A stretch of 59,237 bases of DNA from Candidatus Magnetomicrobium cryptolimnococcus (GCA_018606805.1 JAGYWI010000019.1:1-59237), one strand, 5' to 3'; shown: positions 18,289 through 26,944, counted from the stretch's first letter. The notes: generated by a model not told the origin, from the sequence alone. Made by a program: numbers and translations.

Positions 18289-18488
18289 CTTTTGTCCTGA
18301 CAATAAGTGCTAGATGTTGGACATTATGGCAGAATGACACGTTTATTTCCCAAAGCTTGTGCAGGCATAACGAGTAAATCGCCGACGGGCAAGAGTCTCC
18401 CCTATAAAAAAACGGGGATACTCTTGCCCGTCGGCGATTTGGCGCTAAAAGGGGGAGGAAAAATATCTCCCCCTTAAAACCCCCTCTC
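18289..18488. repeat. 200-nt hairpin element, copy 1
   Basis: Left part (18289-18375, from CTTTTGTCCTGACAATAAG to CAGGCATAACGAGT) is nearly identical to the reverse strand of 36770-36855. Then follows a long hairpin (18376-18440) whose base AAATCGCCGA/TCGGCGATTT is shared, but whose inner arms (CGGGCAAGAGT...) are unlike copy 2 and pair perfectly with themselves. Next come GGCGC and a second conserved small hairpin (18451-18473, GGGGGAG/CTCCCCC). No reading frame of any length fits, and no transposase is nearby. Confidence 0.85.
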
Positions 18489-19003
18489 TGACTCTTTTGG
18501 AGCTAGCGCAGAGTCCTTCCACCTTTCTTCTATCTTTTCTTTTTTTCTTTTATTTTTTCTTTCTTTTTGCTATGTTTTTTTTATTCTAATAATATCCTAA
18601 TAGTATATTTAATACAATCAAAAGCTGTATATCCCGCAGGTTTAATTTTTATTTATTTATTTATTTATTTCTTTACAAAAAAACTTGTATTTTAATTTTT
18701 TTTATTGTATTATATTTCATACGGTGGAATATACCACTGAAGTCCTTCCGACAAGTTTAATTGAATTTTATTGTATAGACACTTTTAGAAAAATTTAATA
18801 GATATATAGTGGGTGTTTATAGTGTTTTTACTACATCGTTTTTTTTAGTTCCTTAACGTCTAAAATTATAGTCTTTTCAAAGCGTTGTGATGTTATTGTT
18901 TTTTAGGAGTGATGTTTTTGTTTGTTTGATGTATCCATACTATTAGTTAGCTGTACTCAGAAAACCGAGGGCGGGTAGTCCTTGGAAAAATTAGGAGGTT
19001 TGT
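18489..19003 (+). other. Gene-free AT-rich region before the seven-gene operon
   Basis: Contains GCAGAGTCCTTCC followed by a C/T-rich tract (about 18507-18565, also seen at 331-365), an ATTT/TTTA tandem stretch (about 18650-18670), GTGG-AATATA-CCAC (about 18724-18738), and a long leader to the AGGAGG at about 18992. Candidate promoter elements such as TTGTAT and TATTAT (about 18685-18715) are weak. No small gene or known RNA family was recognised. Confidence 0.4.
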
Positions 19004-19591
19004 ATGTCTAAGGGTAAAATATGTTGTTTAACAGAGTCGCATTTTGATGAAACGGAGTTTCGTGTATTTAATGAGTTTTGGCCTAAGAATGATTATGAGT
19101 TTGAGTATTTGTCCTACCTTTGGAATCAGCCGTCAATTACTTTTAAGGGGAATGATTACACTTCTGACTGTACGGTTACACAGTGTGTAACTAAGGTGGA
19201 GCCTACTGATTATAAGGCTATATTGATGATTGGTGGATATGCTATGGACCGTTTACGGTATGAGGAGCATCCGAAGGAGGGGCAGTTAAACAATTCGCCG
19301 GCTGTGCAGTTTTTAAGAAAGGCTGTTAAGGCTATGGATGAAGGCAAGCTCAAGATTGGTACTATTTGTCATAGCTTATGGTTATTTTGTGCTTATCCGC
19401 CGTTAATAAAGGGGCGCAAGGTAACGTGTGCTCATAACATTATGTATGATGTTATGAATGCTGGTGGCATTGTTGTTTATGATGGGGAGCAGAATAAGGA
19501 TATTGTTATTGATGGGAATTTAATTACGGGCAGGCATCCGGGGGTTGTTGATCAGTTTGTAGAGGTATTTATAAAAGAGTTAGAAAAATAA
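19004..19591 (+). CDS. DJ-1/PfpI family protein
   Basis: 195 residues, single domain of normal length. The nucleophile-elbow Cys (about Cys122) is present in IGTICHSLWLF, with His next to it, and an acidic residue lies in the N-terminal half as in the family. Members act as glyoxalase/deglycase-type, amidotransferase or chaperone proteins; which applies here cannot be told. First gene of the operon; TTAGGAGG ribosome binding site. Next gene 29 nt downstream. Base use here is visibly G/T-rich on the coding strand compared with surrounding A-rich genes. Confidence 0.85.
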   Translation: MSKGKICCLTESHFDETEFRVFNEFWPKNDYEFEYLSYLWNQPSITFKGNDYTSDCTVTQCVTKVEPTDYKAILMIGGYAMDRLRYEEHPKEGQLNNSPAVQFLRKAVKAMDEGKLKIGTICHSLWLFCAYPPLIKGRKVTCAHNIMYDVMNAGGIVVYDGEQNKDIVIDGNLITGRHPGVVDQFVEVFIKELEK

Positions 19592-19620
19592 GACTATCAA
19601 GCAAGGAGAATTATACTGAA

Positions 19621-20190
19621 ATGAAACAGAGGGTTAATTATTATAAAGACTTATCGGCAGATTATTCGAAGCCCGGTCTAGTATCTGATGATATGAAGGC
19701 AAAGCTTATAGATTTAGCTATTAAGATAGTTGGTATGAAAGAGCTGGTGTTGCCGGTAGTAGATAGCTCGTATACGCTTGAGCAAATAGAAAAGGAAAAC
19801 AAGGAATGGTGGCCTACTCATTGTGAAGCCTTGAGGCAGGGTAGGGGGGATATTCTTACTGGTGAGTATCGGGATGATTTAGTATATTTTTGTCAAGATG
19901 GGCCGTATTATGGTATAAGTGAGCAGAAGGAAAGGGAAAAGCACTGGTGGGCTTTAATAGCGCAGCCGGGGGTTACTATGACGTGGCCTATCGTTATGTT
20001 TTGGGGGGAGTTTGTACATTTTGAGTGGGCGTGTATGGATAACGAGACCAACGAGACTATAGCTAAGGGTAGTGTTTGTTGGGTACGTAAAGGGCACAGG
20101 GGGGCGTGTTATTTTAAAAGTGAGCAGTTGACTTTCTACCGTGATGTCTTTGCCTCTAGTGAGTTGTTGGATAAATTGGCTAAGGTATAA
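19621..20190 (+). CDS. SnoaL/NTF2-like domain protein
   Basis: 189 residues. The central part (YFCQDGPYYGISEQKEREKHWW, then MFWGEFVHFEWACMDNETNE and SVCWVRKGHRGACYFKSEQLTFYRD) has the strand pattern and W/F/H-rich pocket of the SnoaL-like/NTF2 cone fold. Such proteins bind or isomerise small hydrophobic or polyketide-like molecules. ATG has AAGGAG about 15 nt upstream. It ends 31 nt before the EthD gene, suggesting both act on the same compound. Specific function unknown. Confidence 0.65.
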   Translation: MKQRVNYYKDLSADYSKPGLVSDDMKAKLIDLAIKIVGMKELVLPVVDSSYTLEQIEKENKEWWPTHCEALRQGRGDILTGEYRDDLVYFCQDGPYYGISEQKEREKHWWALIAQPGVTMTWPIVMFWGEFVHFEWACMDNETNETIAKGSVCWVRKGHRGACYFKSEQLTFYRDVFASSELLDKLAKV

Positions 20191-20221
20191 TAAAGTTAAA
20201 AAAGGAGTGGAAATAATTATT

Positions 20222-21172
20222 ATGGTAGGACGACACTATATAGCAAGACAACAGGATTATTCACAAAGGGATAAGGATGGTTTAGTTGCCTTTTATGTTC
20301 CGCTTTGGAAGAGAAACGGGATAACCCTTGAGCAGTATGATGAGTATTGGAAAAACGTACATGGGCCGGTGTGTTCACGGCTGCCGGGACAGTTTCAGTA
20401 TTGGCAGTGGCATGTGGCACATAATGATGGGGGGATGTGGCCTGGTATAGAGGGGGTTTCTACCAGTTGTACTGAGGATGAGCAGTTTGAAGGGATAGCT
20501 GAGCTTACTTTTAAAAGTGAAGAGGACAGGAACATCTGGTTTAAAGCTGCTGCTATTTTGATGGATGATGAGCATAATATCTTTAGAAAGGCTATTGGCT
20601 ATAATTCAGCCCCTGGGAACTCTAAGACCTTTGCTGATGCTATAAGAAATGGTGCTCCAAATGGTACGACAGCGCCTTTAGTTAAGTATCATGTGCTGCT
20701 TAGAAAGAATCGTTCAGCCAGTGTGGCAGATTTCCGTAAATTCATGTTTGAGGAGTTTGCCCCTGCGATGATGGCTTGTCGCTTTGTGTTGAAACTGCGT
20801 GTGCATCTTTTTGAAGAAATTGATAATTCAAGACCTGATGCCCCCGGTGTTAGTCATAACGAGCCGGAGGAAAACCAGTACCATGGGGCTTTTGAGATAG
20901 CTTTTCTAAATGGGCTTGATTATGCGGGTCTTTTTTACTGTGATGAATATTTCAATGCTGTTAAGAACTTGGGCAAGTACGTAAGGCAAATGCACCCATT
21001 TAGGGAAAGAACTGGTCATGCCTTTGTGTATGATGGGCGGATGACGCTTGCTGGATTAAGAGGGGCTAGGGTTGCCGAGATGATAACGGAGATAGGGGCT
21101 ATGAATCAGCTCTCGATACCGGTAATAAACCTAATGCTTAGAGGGGAGCTTGGTATTGAGGATGGTAAATAG
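20222..21172 (+). CDS. Two-domain EthD / dimeric alpha-beta barrel protein
   Basis: 317 residues from the ATG at 20222. The open frame begins at 20141, inside the previous gene, and AAAGGAG at about 20201 serves the later start. The N-terminal domain has the EthD pattern (FYVPLWKRNGITLEQYDEYW, then NVHGPVCSRLPGQFQYWQWH). A second, more diverged half (YHVLLRKNRSASVADFRKFM, EEFAPAMMACRF, FHE-like charged segments to about 280) looks like a repeat of the same fold. A tandem ferredoxin-like barrel in one chain would replace the usual homodimer. Family members bind small hydrophobic or heme-like ligands. Role inferred from its SnoaL-like and pirin neighbours only. Confidence 0.65.
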   Translation: MVGRHYIARQQDYSQRDKDGLVAFYVPLWKRNGITLEQYDEYWKNVHGPVCSRLPGQFQYWQWHVAHNDGGMWPGIEGVSTSCTEDEQFEGIAELTFKSEEDRNIWFKAAAILMDDEHNIFRKAIGYNSAPGNSKTFADAIRNGAPNGTTAPLVKYHVLLRKNRSASVADFRKFMFEEFAPAMMACRFVLKLRVHLFEEIDNSRPDAPGVSHNEPEENQYHGAFEIAFLNGLDYAGLFYCDEYFNAVKNLGKYVRQMHPFRERTGHAFVYDGRMTLAGLRGARVAEMITEIGAMNQLSIPVINLMLRGELGIEDGK

Positions 21173-21201
21173 GAAAACGCTTTTTGTAAGGAGATATACA
21201 G

Positions 21202-21585
21202 GTGTCTAATATATCATTAAAAGAAAATGCTGTGCTTGGTGATGAAGAGCTTCAGAAGGCGTTAAAGACGATAAATGAGCGCTGGGGGGATTTAACAACG
21301 AGGGTCGCCGGTGAGGTATGGGGTTTACCCTTAATAGATCAAAAGACGAAGGCGCTCATAACGGTTGCCATAGATGTGGTTAACAATAACGAAACCGGGC
21401 CGGGTTCACCGTTTGAGGCTCATGTGGATATGGCATTAAAGCAGGGCTCTACTATTGCTGAAATGGAAGAGCTGTTAGTCTTTTTGTGTGTTTATGCTGG
21501 TTTTAATAAAGTAGCTGGGGCTTTTGGTGCCCTTAATGGTATTAAAGAAAAGGGCAAGACATTTTTAGGCACGAATGTGCAGTAA
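21202..21585 (+). CDS. Carboxymuconolactone decarboxylase-like (CMD) protein
   Basis: 127 residues starting with GTG, with AAGGAG 8 nt upstream. Helical CMD fold: WGDLTTRVAGEVWGLPLIDQKTKALITVAIDVV, then FEAHVDMALKQGSTIAEMEELLVFLCVYAGFNKVAGAFGAL. The AhpD-type C-x-x-C redox pair is absent, so a peroxidase/disulfide role is unlikely and a decarboxylase or isomerase-like role more plausible. Fourth gene of the operon, 29 nt after the EthD gene. Confidence 0.8.
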   Translation: MSNISLKENAVLGDEELQKALKTINERWGDLTTRVAGEVWGLPLIDQKTKALITVAIDVVNNNETGPGSPFEAHVDMALKQGSTIAEMEELLVFLCVYAGFNKVAGAFGALNGIKEKGKTFLGTNVQ

Positions 21586-21631
21586 TTTTAATTGTATGAA
21601 ATACTGCCTTTACAATTAGGAGGTATGTAAA

Positions 21632-22336
21632 GTGGCTATTGAAATAAGAAATGGTAGTGAACGCGGTTATGCTAATTACGGCTGGCTTGAGACGTATCAC
21701 AGTTTTTCATTTAGTACGTATTACGATCCAAATCATATGCAGTTTGGACCGCTGCGGGTTTTAAACGAAGATTTCGTTAAACCGGGGACTGGTTTTGGCA
21801 CGCATCCGCACCAGGATATGGAGGTTGTTTCCTATGTCTTGGCTGGTGGTTTAGCTCATAAAGATTCAACAGGCGGGGAATCTGTTGTTCCAGCTGGTGA
21901 GGTGCAGAGAATGAGTGCAGGTACTGGTATAGCTCATTCCGAGTACAACGCAAGCGATAGGGATATGGTGCATTTCCTGCAAGTATGGTTTATCCCTGAC
22001 AAGAAGGGGTATAAGCCCGGTTATGAGCAAAGGAATATCTCTGATTTTGATAGAAATAAGCTTGTGGCAGCGGTGTCTAATCGTGATGACCTTGGCGCTC
22101 TTAAAATCAATCAGGATGTTGTATTTTACGTATGTGATCTGGATAGTGGCAACAGCGTAGATGCTACAATAGAGGGGAAGCGTTTAGGGTATCTACATAA
22201 TGCTATGTTTGGAAAGCTGAAGGTTAACGATATTTTGTTGGAGCCGGGTGATGGCTTAAGGATTACAGGACGGGAAGTGCTTAAAATCACTGCTGTTACA
22301 GATAGCCGCTTTGTACTTTTTGATATGGGACAGTAA
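21632..22336 (+). CDS. Pirin family protein (bicupin)
   Basis: 234 residues, GTG start with AGGAGG about 9 nt upstream. N-terminal cupin with the metal ligands in GFGTHPHQDMEVVSYVL and the later His/Glu of GTGIAHSEYNAS, plus a second, plainer cupin half. Size and motifs match the YhhW/quercetinase-type pirins, Fe- or Mn/Ni-binding dioxygenase-like proteins. In this operon it may oxidise the same ligand as its EthD and SnoaL neighbours; that is inference. 43 nt to the debranching enzyme. Confidence 0.88.
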   Translation: MAIEIRNGSERGYANYGWLETYHSFSFSTYYDPNHMQFGPLRVLNEDFVKPGTGFGTHPHQDMEVVSYVLAGGLAHKDSTGGESVVPAGEVQRMSAGTGIAHSEYNASDRDMVHFLQVWFIPDKKGYKPGYEQRNISDFDRNKLVAAVSNRDDLGALKINQDVVFYVCDLDSGNSVDATIEGKRLGYLHNAMFGKLKVNDILLEPGDGLRITGREVLKITAVTDSRFVLFDMGQ

Positions 22337-22378
22337 ATTAAGGATATGAATAAATACAAAAAGCACGGAGGTATTTGA

Positions 22379-24463
22379 ATGGGTGTTCAATATGAGATTG
22401 AACGTGGGAGGGCTCATCCGTTAGGGGCCAAACCGGATAAGGGGGGTGTTAATTTTGCTATATTTTCCCGCCATGCCTCGTCCGTTGAGTTACTGCTCTT
22501 TGATGAACATGACGATCCTGAGCCGGTACAAATCATCAAATTAGATGAAAAACGGAATAAAACGTTTTTTATCTGGCATATTTATGTAAAAAACCTAAAG
22601 CCCGGTATGCACTATGCCTACCGCATGGATGGCGATAGAGATGTACATAATGGCCACAGATATAATTCTAACAAAATGCTCTTGGACCCTTACGCTCTTG
22701 GTAATACTGATAATCTTTGGGTTAGAGGGGATGCTGTTGGTGATAAGGATAATCTGAAAACCTCGATGCGCAGCGTTATTATAGATATAGCTGGCTACGA
22801 TTGGGAAGGTGATGCGCCACTGAAGCGCCCAATGAGTGAAACTATTGTCTATGAGATGCACGTTGGCGGTTTTACGCGTCATAAGTCCTCTGGCGTTAAG
22901 TATCCGGGTACTTTTACCGGTGTTGCAGAAAAAGTGCCTTATTTGAAAAATTTGGGGGTTACTGCTGTAGAGCTTCTTCCGATTATGCAGTATGATGACA
23001 AGGAAGTACTAAGGATAAGTCCAAGTGGTAAACCGCTAAATAATTATTGGGGTTATAGTACCATAAGCTTCTTTGCGCCGCATCCGGCTTATTGTGTAGC
23101 CCCTGAAGAAGGTCAACATATAAAGGAATTCCGCGATATGGTTAAGGCTCTTCATAAGGCCGGCATTGAGGTTATCTTGGATGTGGTCTTTAACCATACG
23201 GATGAAGGTAATCATATGGGACCTGTTATTAACTTCAAAGGGATTGACAATAACATATACTATTACCTTGTTCAAAACGATAAGCAATATTATATGGACT
23301 ATACCGGTTGTGGTAATACCTTTAACTGTAATCATCCGGTGGTTACTAAGTTTATAGTAGAGTGCTTGGAGTTTTGGGTTCAGGAAATGCACGTTGACGG
23401 TTTCCGCTTTGATGAAGGCTCTATTTTGTCAAGGGATATGAGTGGTGCGCCAACGCCCTATGCGCCGGTGCTTTGGCAAATCGAGTTATCTGAGGCTCTT
23501 TCGGATACAAAGCTGATAGCTGAGGCATGGGATGCCGGTGGGTTATATCAGATAGGTTATTTCCCCGGTTATAAGTGGGCTGAGTGGAATGGTAAATATA
23601 GGGATGACATACGGCGTTTTGTAAAGGGCGACCCCGGTATTATTGGGGCGGCTGCTGATAGGATAGCTGGTAGCTCTGCTCTATATCAGAGCTCTGGGCA
23701 TCTTCCTATAAACAGTATAAACTTTATTGTGTGCCATGATGGTTTTACGTTATATGATCTTGTCTCCTATAACGAAAAACACAACTGGGAAAATGGCGAA
23801 AACAATAATGACGGTATTAACGACAATCTTAGCTGGAACTGTGGTGCTGAGGGTGAAACCGATGATGCCAACATCAATAAGCTAAGAGAAAGGCAGATAA
23901 AGAATTTTACAGCCATACAGTTTGTATCCCAGGGTGTGCCTATGATAGTAGCAGGGGATGAAATCAAAAGGACTCAAAAGGGCAGCAATAACGCCTATTG
24001 TCAAAATAATGACGTTAACTGGTTTGACTGGACACTGGTTAGTAAAAACAAGGATACGCTCAGATTCTTTTCTAAAATGATTGATTTTAGGAAGCGACAT
24101 CCTGTTATACATCGTCCGCGGTTTTTTGATGGTTCGGTCAATGAAAGGGGTATTAAAGATATTGATTGGCATGGCGTTTTACTGTGTGCCCCGGATTGGA
24201 ACGACCCACAAGCCCGTGTTCTATCCTTAACCCTTGGCGGCTTTGGCGATGAGCCGGATATGCACGTAATGTTAAATATGTTTTGGGAAACCCTTGACTT
24301 TGAGATACCAAAGGTACAGGGGATTCAATGGTATAGAGTGGTTGATACTTCCAAATCCTCGCCGGATGATATTGCAGAGGTAGGCACTGAGGTGCACATA
24401 ACCGGTGATAAGTATTTGGTTGAGGGCAGAAGTGTTGTTATATTAATTTCTAAAAAAATATAA
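22379..24463 (+). CDS. glgX: Glycogen debranching enzyme, GlgX/isoamylase type
   Basis: 694 residues. N-terminal CBM48 (about 1-120, GANPDKGGVNFAIFS-like start), then the GH13 barrel: DVVFNHTDEG, nucleophile Asp near 345 in VDGFRFDEGS, acid Glu near 382 in LIAEAWDAGG, and FIVCHDGFTLYDLVSYNEKHN with the third acid. Cleaves alpha-1,6 branches of glycogen or limit dextrin in the cytoplasm. Length matches GlgX. ACGGAGG ribosome binding site. The downstream AGE-STAS gene begins 20 nt later. No glycogen synthase or phosphorylase lies in the window, so substrate flow is unclear. Confidence 0.92.
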   Translation: MGVQYEIERGRAHPLGAKPDKGGVNFAIFSRHASSVELLLFDEHDDPEPVQIIKLDEKRNKTFFIWHIYVKNLKPGMHYAYRMDGDRDVHNGHRYNSNKMLLDPYALGNTDNLWVRGDAVGDKDNLKTSMRSVIIDIAGYDWEGDAPLKRPMSETIVYEMHVGGFTRHKSSGVKYPGTFTGVAEKVPYLKNLGVTAVELLPIMQYDDKEVLRISPSGKPLNNYWGYSTISFFAPHPAYCVAPEEGQHIKEFRDMVKALHKAGIEVILDVVFNHTDEGNHMGPVINFKGIDNNIYYYLVQNDKQYYMDYTGCGNTFNCNHPVVTKFIVECLEFWVQEMHVDGFRFDEGSILSRDMSGAPTPYAPVLWQIELSEALSDTKLIAEAWDAGGLYQIGYFPGYKWAEWNGKYRDDIRRFVKGDPGIIGAAADRIAGSSALYQSSGHLPINSINFIVCHDGFTLYDLVSYNEKHNWENGENNNDGINDNLSWNCGAEGETDDANINKLRERQIKNFTAIQFVSQGVPMIVAGDEIKRTQKGSNNAYCQNNDVNWFDWTLVSKNKDTLRFFSKMIDFRKRHPVIHRPRFFDGSVNERGIKDIDWHGVLLCAPDWNDPQARVLSLTLGGFGDEPDMHVMLNMFWETLDFEIPKVQGIQWYRVVDTSKSSPDDIAEVGTEVHITGDKYLVEGRSVVILISKKI

Positions 24464-24483
24464 GCACAAGGAGGGTTATAACA

Positions 24484-26706
24484 GTGCCACAGATGAGCTT
24501 TGAATTTACGGATACGATAGCAGGGTATGTTACTAATTTTGATTTTAGCACCAATGTTTTTACTATGAAAACCAGTGATAATAGGGAGTTTCAGATTAAG
24601 ATTGCTGCAAATACCTACGCTGAGCTAACTAGAAATCTCGGAGAATCATTTATTGACTGTACCGGGCAGATGAAGGATATGCTGGCACCGGGCAGATTTT
24701 TATTTGTCTATGGGGTGTTCTATCCAGAGGCTAATAAACCATTTGAGGCAGAACACATTATCTTTGCCGGTCGCAGTGAAAGCGAGTATGTCTTTGAGAA
24801 AAAAGACTGGTGGATTAAACAGATACAGCAACTGGGGAATTTTTATCTGAAGGCTCAGTTTGAAGGTGAGGATATAGATTACGTAAATTATCGGACAATG
24901 TTAGACCTATACGGGCATAAGGTAGATTCCTCAAGACAGGAAACTGATACGATTTCACGTCTGGTTTACGGTTTTGCATCAGCATATAATTTAACAGGTG
25001 ATGATCGCTTTCTTGAAGCAGCCGAAAAGGGTACAGCGTACCTACGCAACCATTTCCGGGCTGTTGATGATGGCGAAAATATATGTTACTGGTACCATGC
25101 TATTGATTTTAGCGATAAAGGCGGCCGCAGAATCCTTGGGTCAAACATGCCAGATATACCGGGCATGAGACGTGGCTCTCTAAAGACTGTACGTGAGCGT
25201 AAGCTCTTTGCCTCGGAGTTTGGTGATGATTACGAGGCACTGCCAGCTTATGAGCAGATTTACGCCCTTGCCGGCCCCACTCAGACCTACCGCGTCAACG
25301 GCGACCCTACTATCCGTAAGGACATTGACCGGACATTAAACTTCTTTGACCGCTACTATAAGGACCACGTAAAGGGCGGCTACTACTCACACCTAGACCC
25401 AGTAACCTTTAGCGGCACAAGTGAGTCCCTCGGTCGTAACCGTGCTAGAAAAAATTGGAACTCCGTTGGCGACCATGCCCCGGCCTATTTAATAAATCTG
25501 TACCTTGCAACAGGTGAAAAGGCTCATCTTGATATGCTTACCGATACAGCAGATACAATAGCAGACCATTTCCCGGACTATAATGACAGTGCATTTGTTC
25601 AGGAAAAGTTCCACGAGGACTGGACAAAGGACCAGACATGGGGCTGGCAGCAAAATCGCGGTGTGGTTGGTCATAACTTAAAAATAGCATGGAATCTTAT
25701 GAGAATTTACCATGCCAAACAGGATGAAAAATATGTAGCCTTAGCTAAGAAGATAGCTGAGTTAATGCCAGAGCACGGTATGGACCGCCAGCGTGGTGGG
25801 TGCTACGATGTTGTGGATCGTACTCTTGGTGAGGGTGAGAAGGTACACAGATTTGCTTGGCATGATAGAAAGGCTTGGTGGCAGCAGGAACAGGGCATAC
25901 TTGCATATTTGATACTGCATGGGTCATTAAAAAATGCCGATTATTTGAAGTTTGCTCGTGAGATGTCCGCTTTTTATAATGCTTGGTTTTTAGACCACGA
26001 CTCAGGCGCTGTTTACTTTAATGTACTATCAAGCGGTATTCCTTACCTACTTGGTACAGAACGTATGAAGGGTAGCCATTCAATGAGCGGTTATCACTCA
26101 TTTGAGCTTTGTTTCCTTGCAGCAGTATATACAAACCTTATGATTACCAAACAGCCAATGGACTTTTACTTTAAGCCGTATCCAAATGGCTTTAAAGATA
26201 ACGTACTGCGTGTTGCGCCGGATATATTACCTGCTGGTAGTATCAAGATTGAGTCCGTAACGATTAACGGCGAGTCTTACTCTAACTTTGATGCAGCAGG
26301 TTTGACCGTAAAACTTCCGGATACCAACGAAAGAGTTACCGTAAAGGTTACTATAGCACCAACGAGCGGTGTTGAGCATGTAAACATAAGTGCTGATATG
26401 GATGGCGATGTGGCAAAGATTGTACTGGCTGGAGAGCTTGATGCCCGCGCAATAGCCCCGCTTCGCAAGGCTCTTGATAACGTGATGCAGGCAAAGAGAG
26501 TTGTTATCGTTATGAATGATCTGAAGTACATGGCTTCTGAAGGTGCAAGGGCACTTATCTTTGCCAAACAGAAGATGAAAATTGAAGAGGATGTCTTTAT
26601 TGTTGGTGCTAGTGGCCAGCCAAAGGAGCTGCTTGAAAAAGACGAGTTTACAGAAGAAGTAACTATGTCGTCAAGTTATGAGGCTGCAAAAGAAGGTAGA
26701 GCTTAA
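24484..26706 (+). CDS. AGE (N-acylglucosamine 2-epimerase) family protein fused to a STAS domain
   Basis: 740 residues, GTG start with AAGGAGG 10 nt upstream. Residues about 1-95 form a beta-rich segment (OB-like, ligand unknown). The alpha6/alpha6 barrel spans about 100-620, with family features GDHAPAYLINLY (His near 331), KAWWQQEQGILAYL (about 464-478) and GYHSFELCFLAAVY (His near 537), the two His regions expected for epimerase catalysis. Residues about 630-740 are a STAS domain (VAKIVLAGELDARAIAPLRKAL, VIVMNDLKYMASEGARALIFAKQ), as in anti-sigma factor antagonists, with Ser in the phosphorylation-type position. AGE proteins epimerise or isomerise sugars. The fusion suggests that sugar turnover and a partner-switch regulator are physically joined. 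Last gene of the operon. Confidence 0.75.
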   Translation: MPQMSFEFTDTIAGYVTNFDFSTNVFTMKTSDNREFQIKIAANTYAELTRNLGESFIDCTGQMKDMLAPGRFLFVYGVFYPEANKPFEAEHIIFAGRSESEYVFEKKDWWIKQIQQLGNFYLKAQFEGEDIDYVNYRTMLDLYGHKVDSSRQETDTISRLVYGFASAYNLTGDDRFLEAAEKGTAYLRNHFRAVDDGENICYWYHAIDFSDKGGRRILGSNMPDIPGMRRGSLKTVRERKLFASEFGDDYEALPAYEQIYALAGPTQTYRVNGDPTIRKDIDRTLNFFDRYYKDHVKGGYYSHLDPVTFSGTSESLGRNRARKNWNSVGDHAPAYLINLYLATGEKAHLDMLTDTADTIADHFPDYNDSAFVQEKFHEDWTKDQTWGWQQNRGVVGHNLKIAWNLMRIYHAKQDEKYVALAKKIAELMPEHGMDRQRGGCYDVVDRTLGEGEKVHRFAWHDRKAWWQQEQGILAYLILHGSLKNADYLKFAREMSAFYNAWFLDHDSGAVYFNVLSSGIPYLLGTERMKGSHSMSGYHSFELCFLAAVYTNLMITKQPMDFYFKPYPNGFKDNVLRVAPDILPAGSIKIESVTINGESYSNFDAAGLTVKLPDTNERVTVKVTIAPTSGVEHVNISADMDGDVAKIVLAGELDARAIAPLRKALDNVMQAKRVVIVMNDLKYMASEGARALIFAKQKMKIEEDVFIVGASGQPKELLEKDEFTEEVTMSSSYEAAKEGRA

Positions 26707-26740
26707 CAACTAAAAGATAAAGAAAAAAAGAAGAAGAGCT

Positions 26741-26782
26741 GTGGGGGACAACAGAGAGGTGCATCTCCTATTGTCCCCCCAC
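26741..26782 (+). terminator. Terminator-like hairpin after the seven-gene operon
   Basis: GTGGGGGACAA pairs with TTGTCCCCCCAC around a 19-nt loop, followed by a weak T-rich stretch (CTCCTTATCTTTT). It lies 34 nt after the AGE-STAS stop. Confidence 0.6.
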
Positions 26783-26824
26783 TCCTTATCTTTTACTACA
26801 TTTCTAATGCAACCTTCCTTAACT

Positions 26825-26847
26825 TATAGCGCATTTCTATTTGATAA
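26825..26847 (+). repeat. 22-bp dispersed motif (copy 2 of 3)
   Basis: TATAGCGCATTTCTATTTGA(TA), one base different from the copies at 16355-16376 (minus) and 42098-42119. Confidence 0.6.
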
Positions 26848-26944
26848 GAACACAAAATGACATTGATGTGTTTGCCCTTGCTGCCATTATGAATATTGTA
26901 CATGATTTTTATTTAATTATATGTTATAATCATTTTTACATTTT

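Noticed and set aside
18066-18340. Reading frames across the repeat block before the BACON gene
   Set aside because: They translate palindromic DNA, with no start signals and no protein pattern.
18376-18440. Simple Rho-independent terminator
   Set aside because: The hairpin is too long, lacks a T-run after it, and sits in a 200-nt conserved element seen again at 36656-36855.
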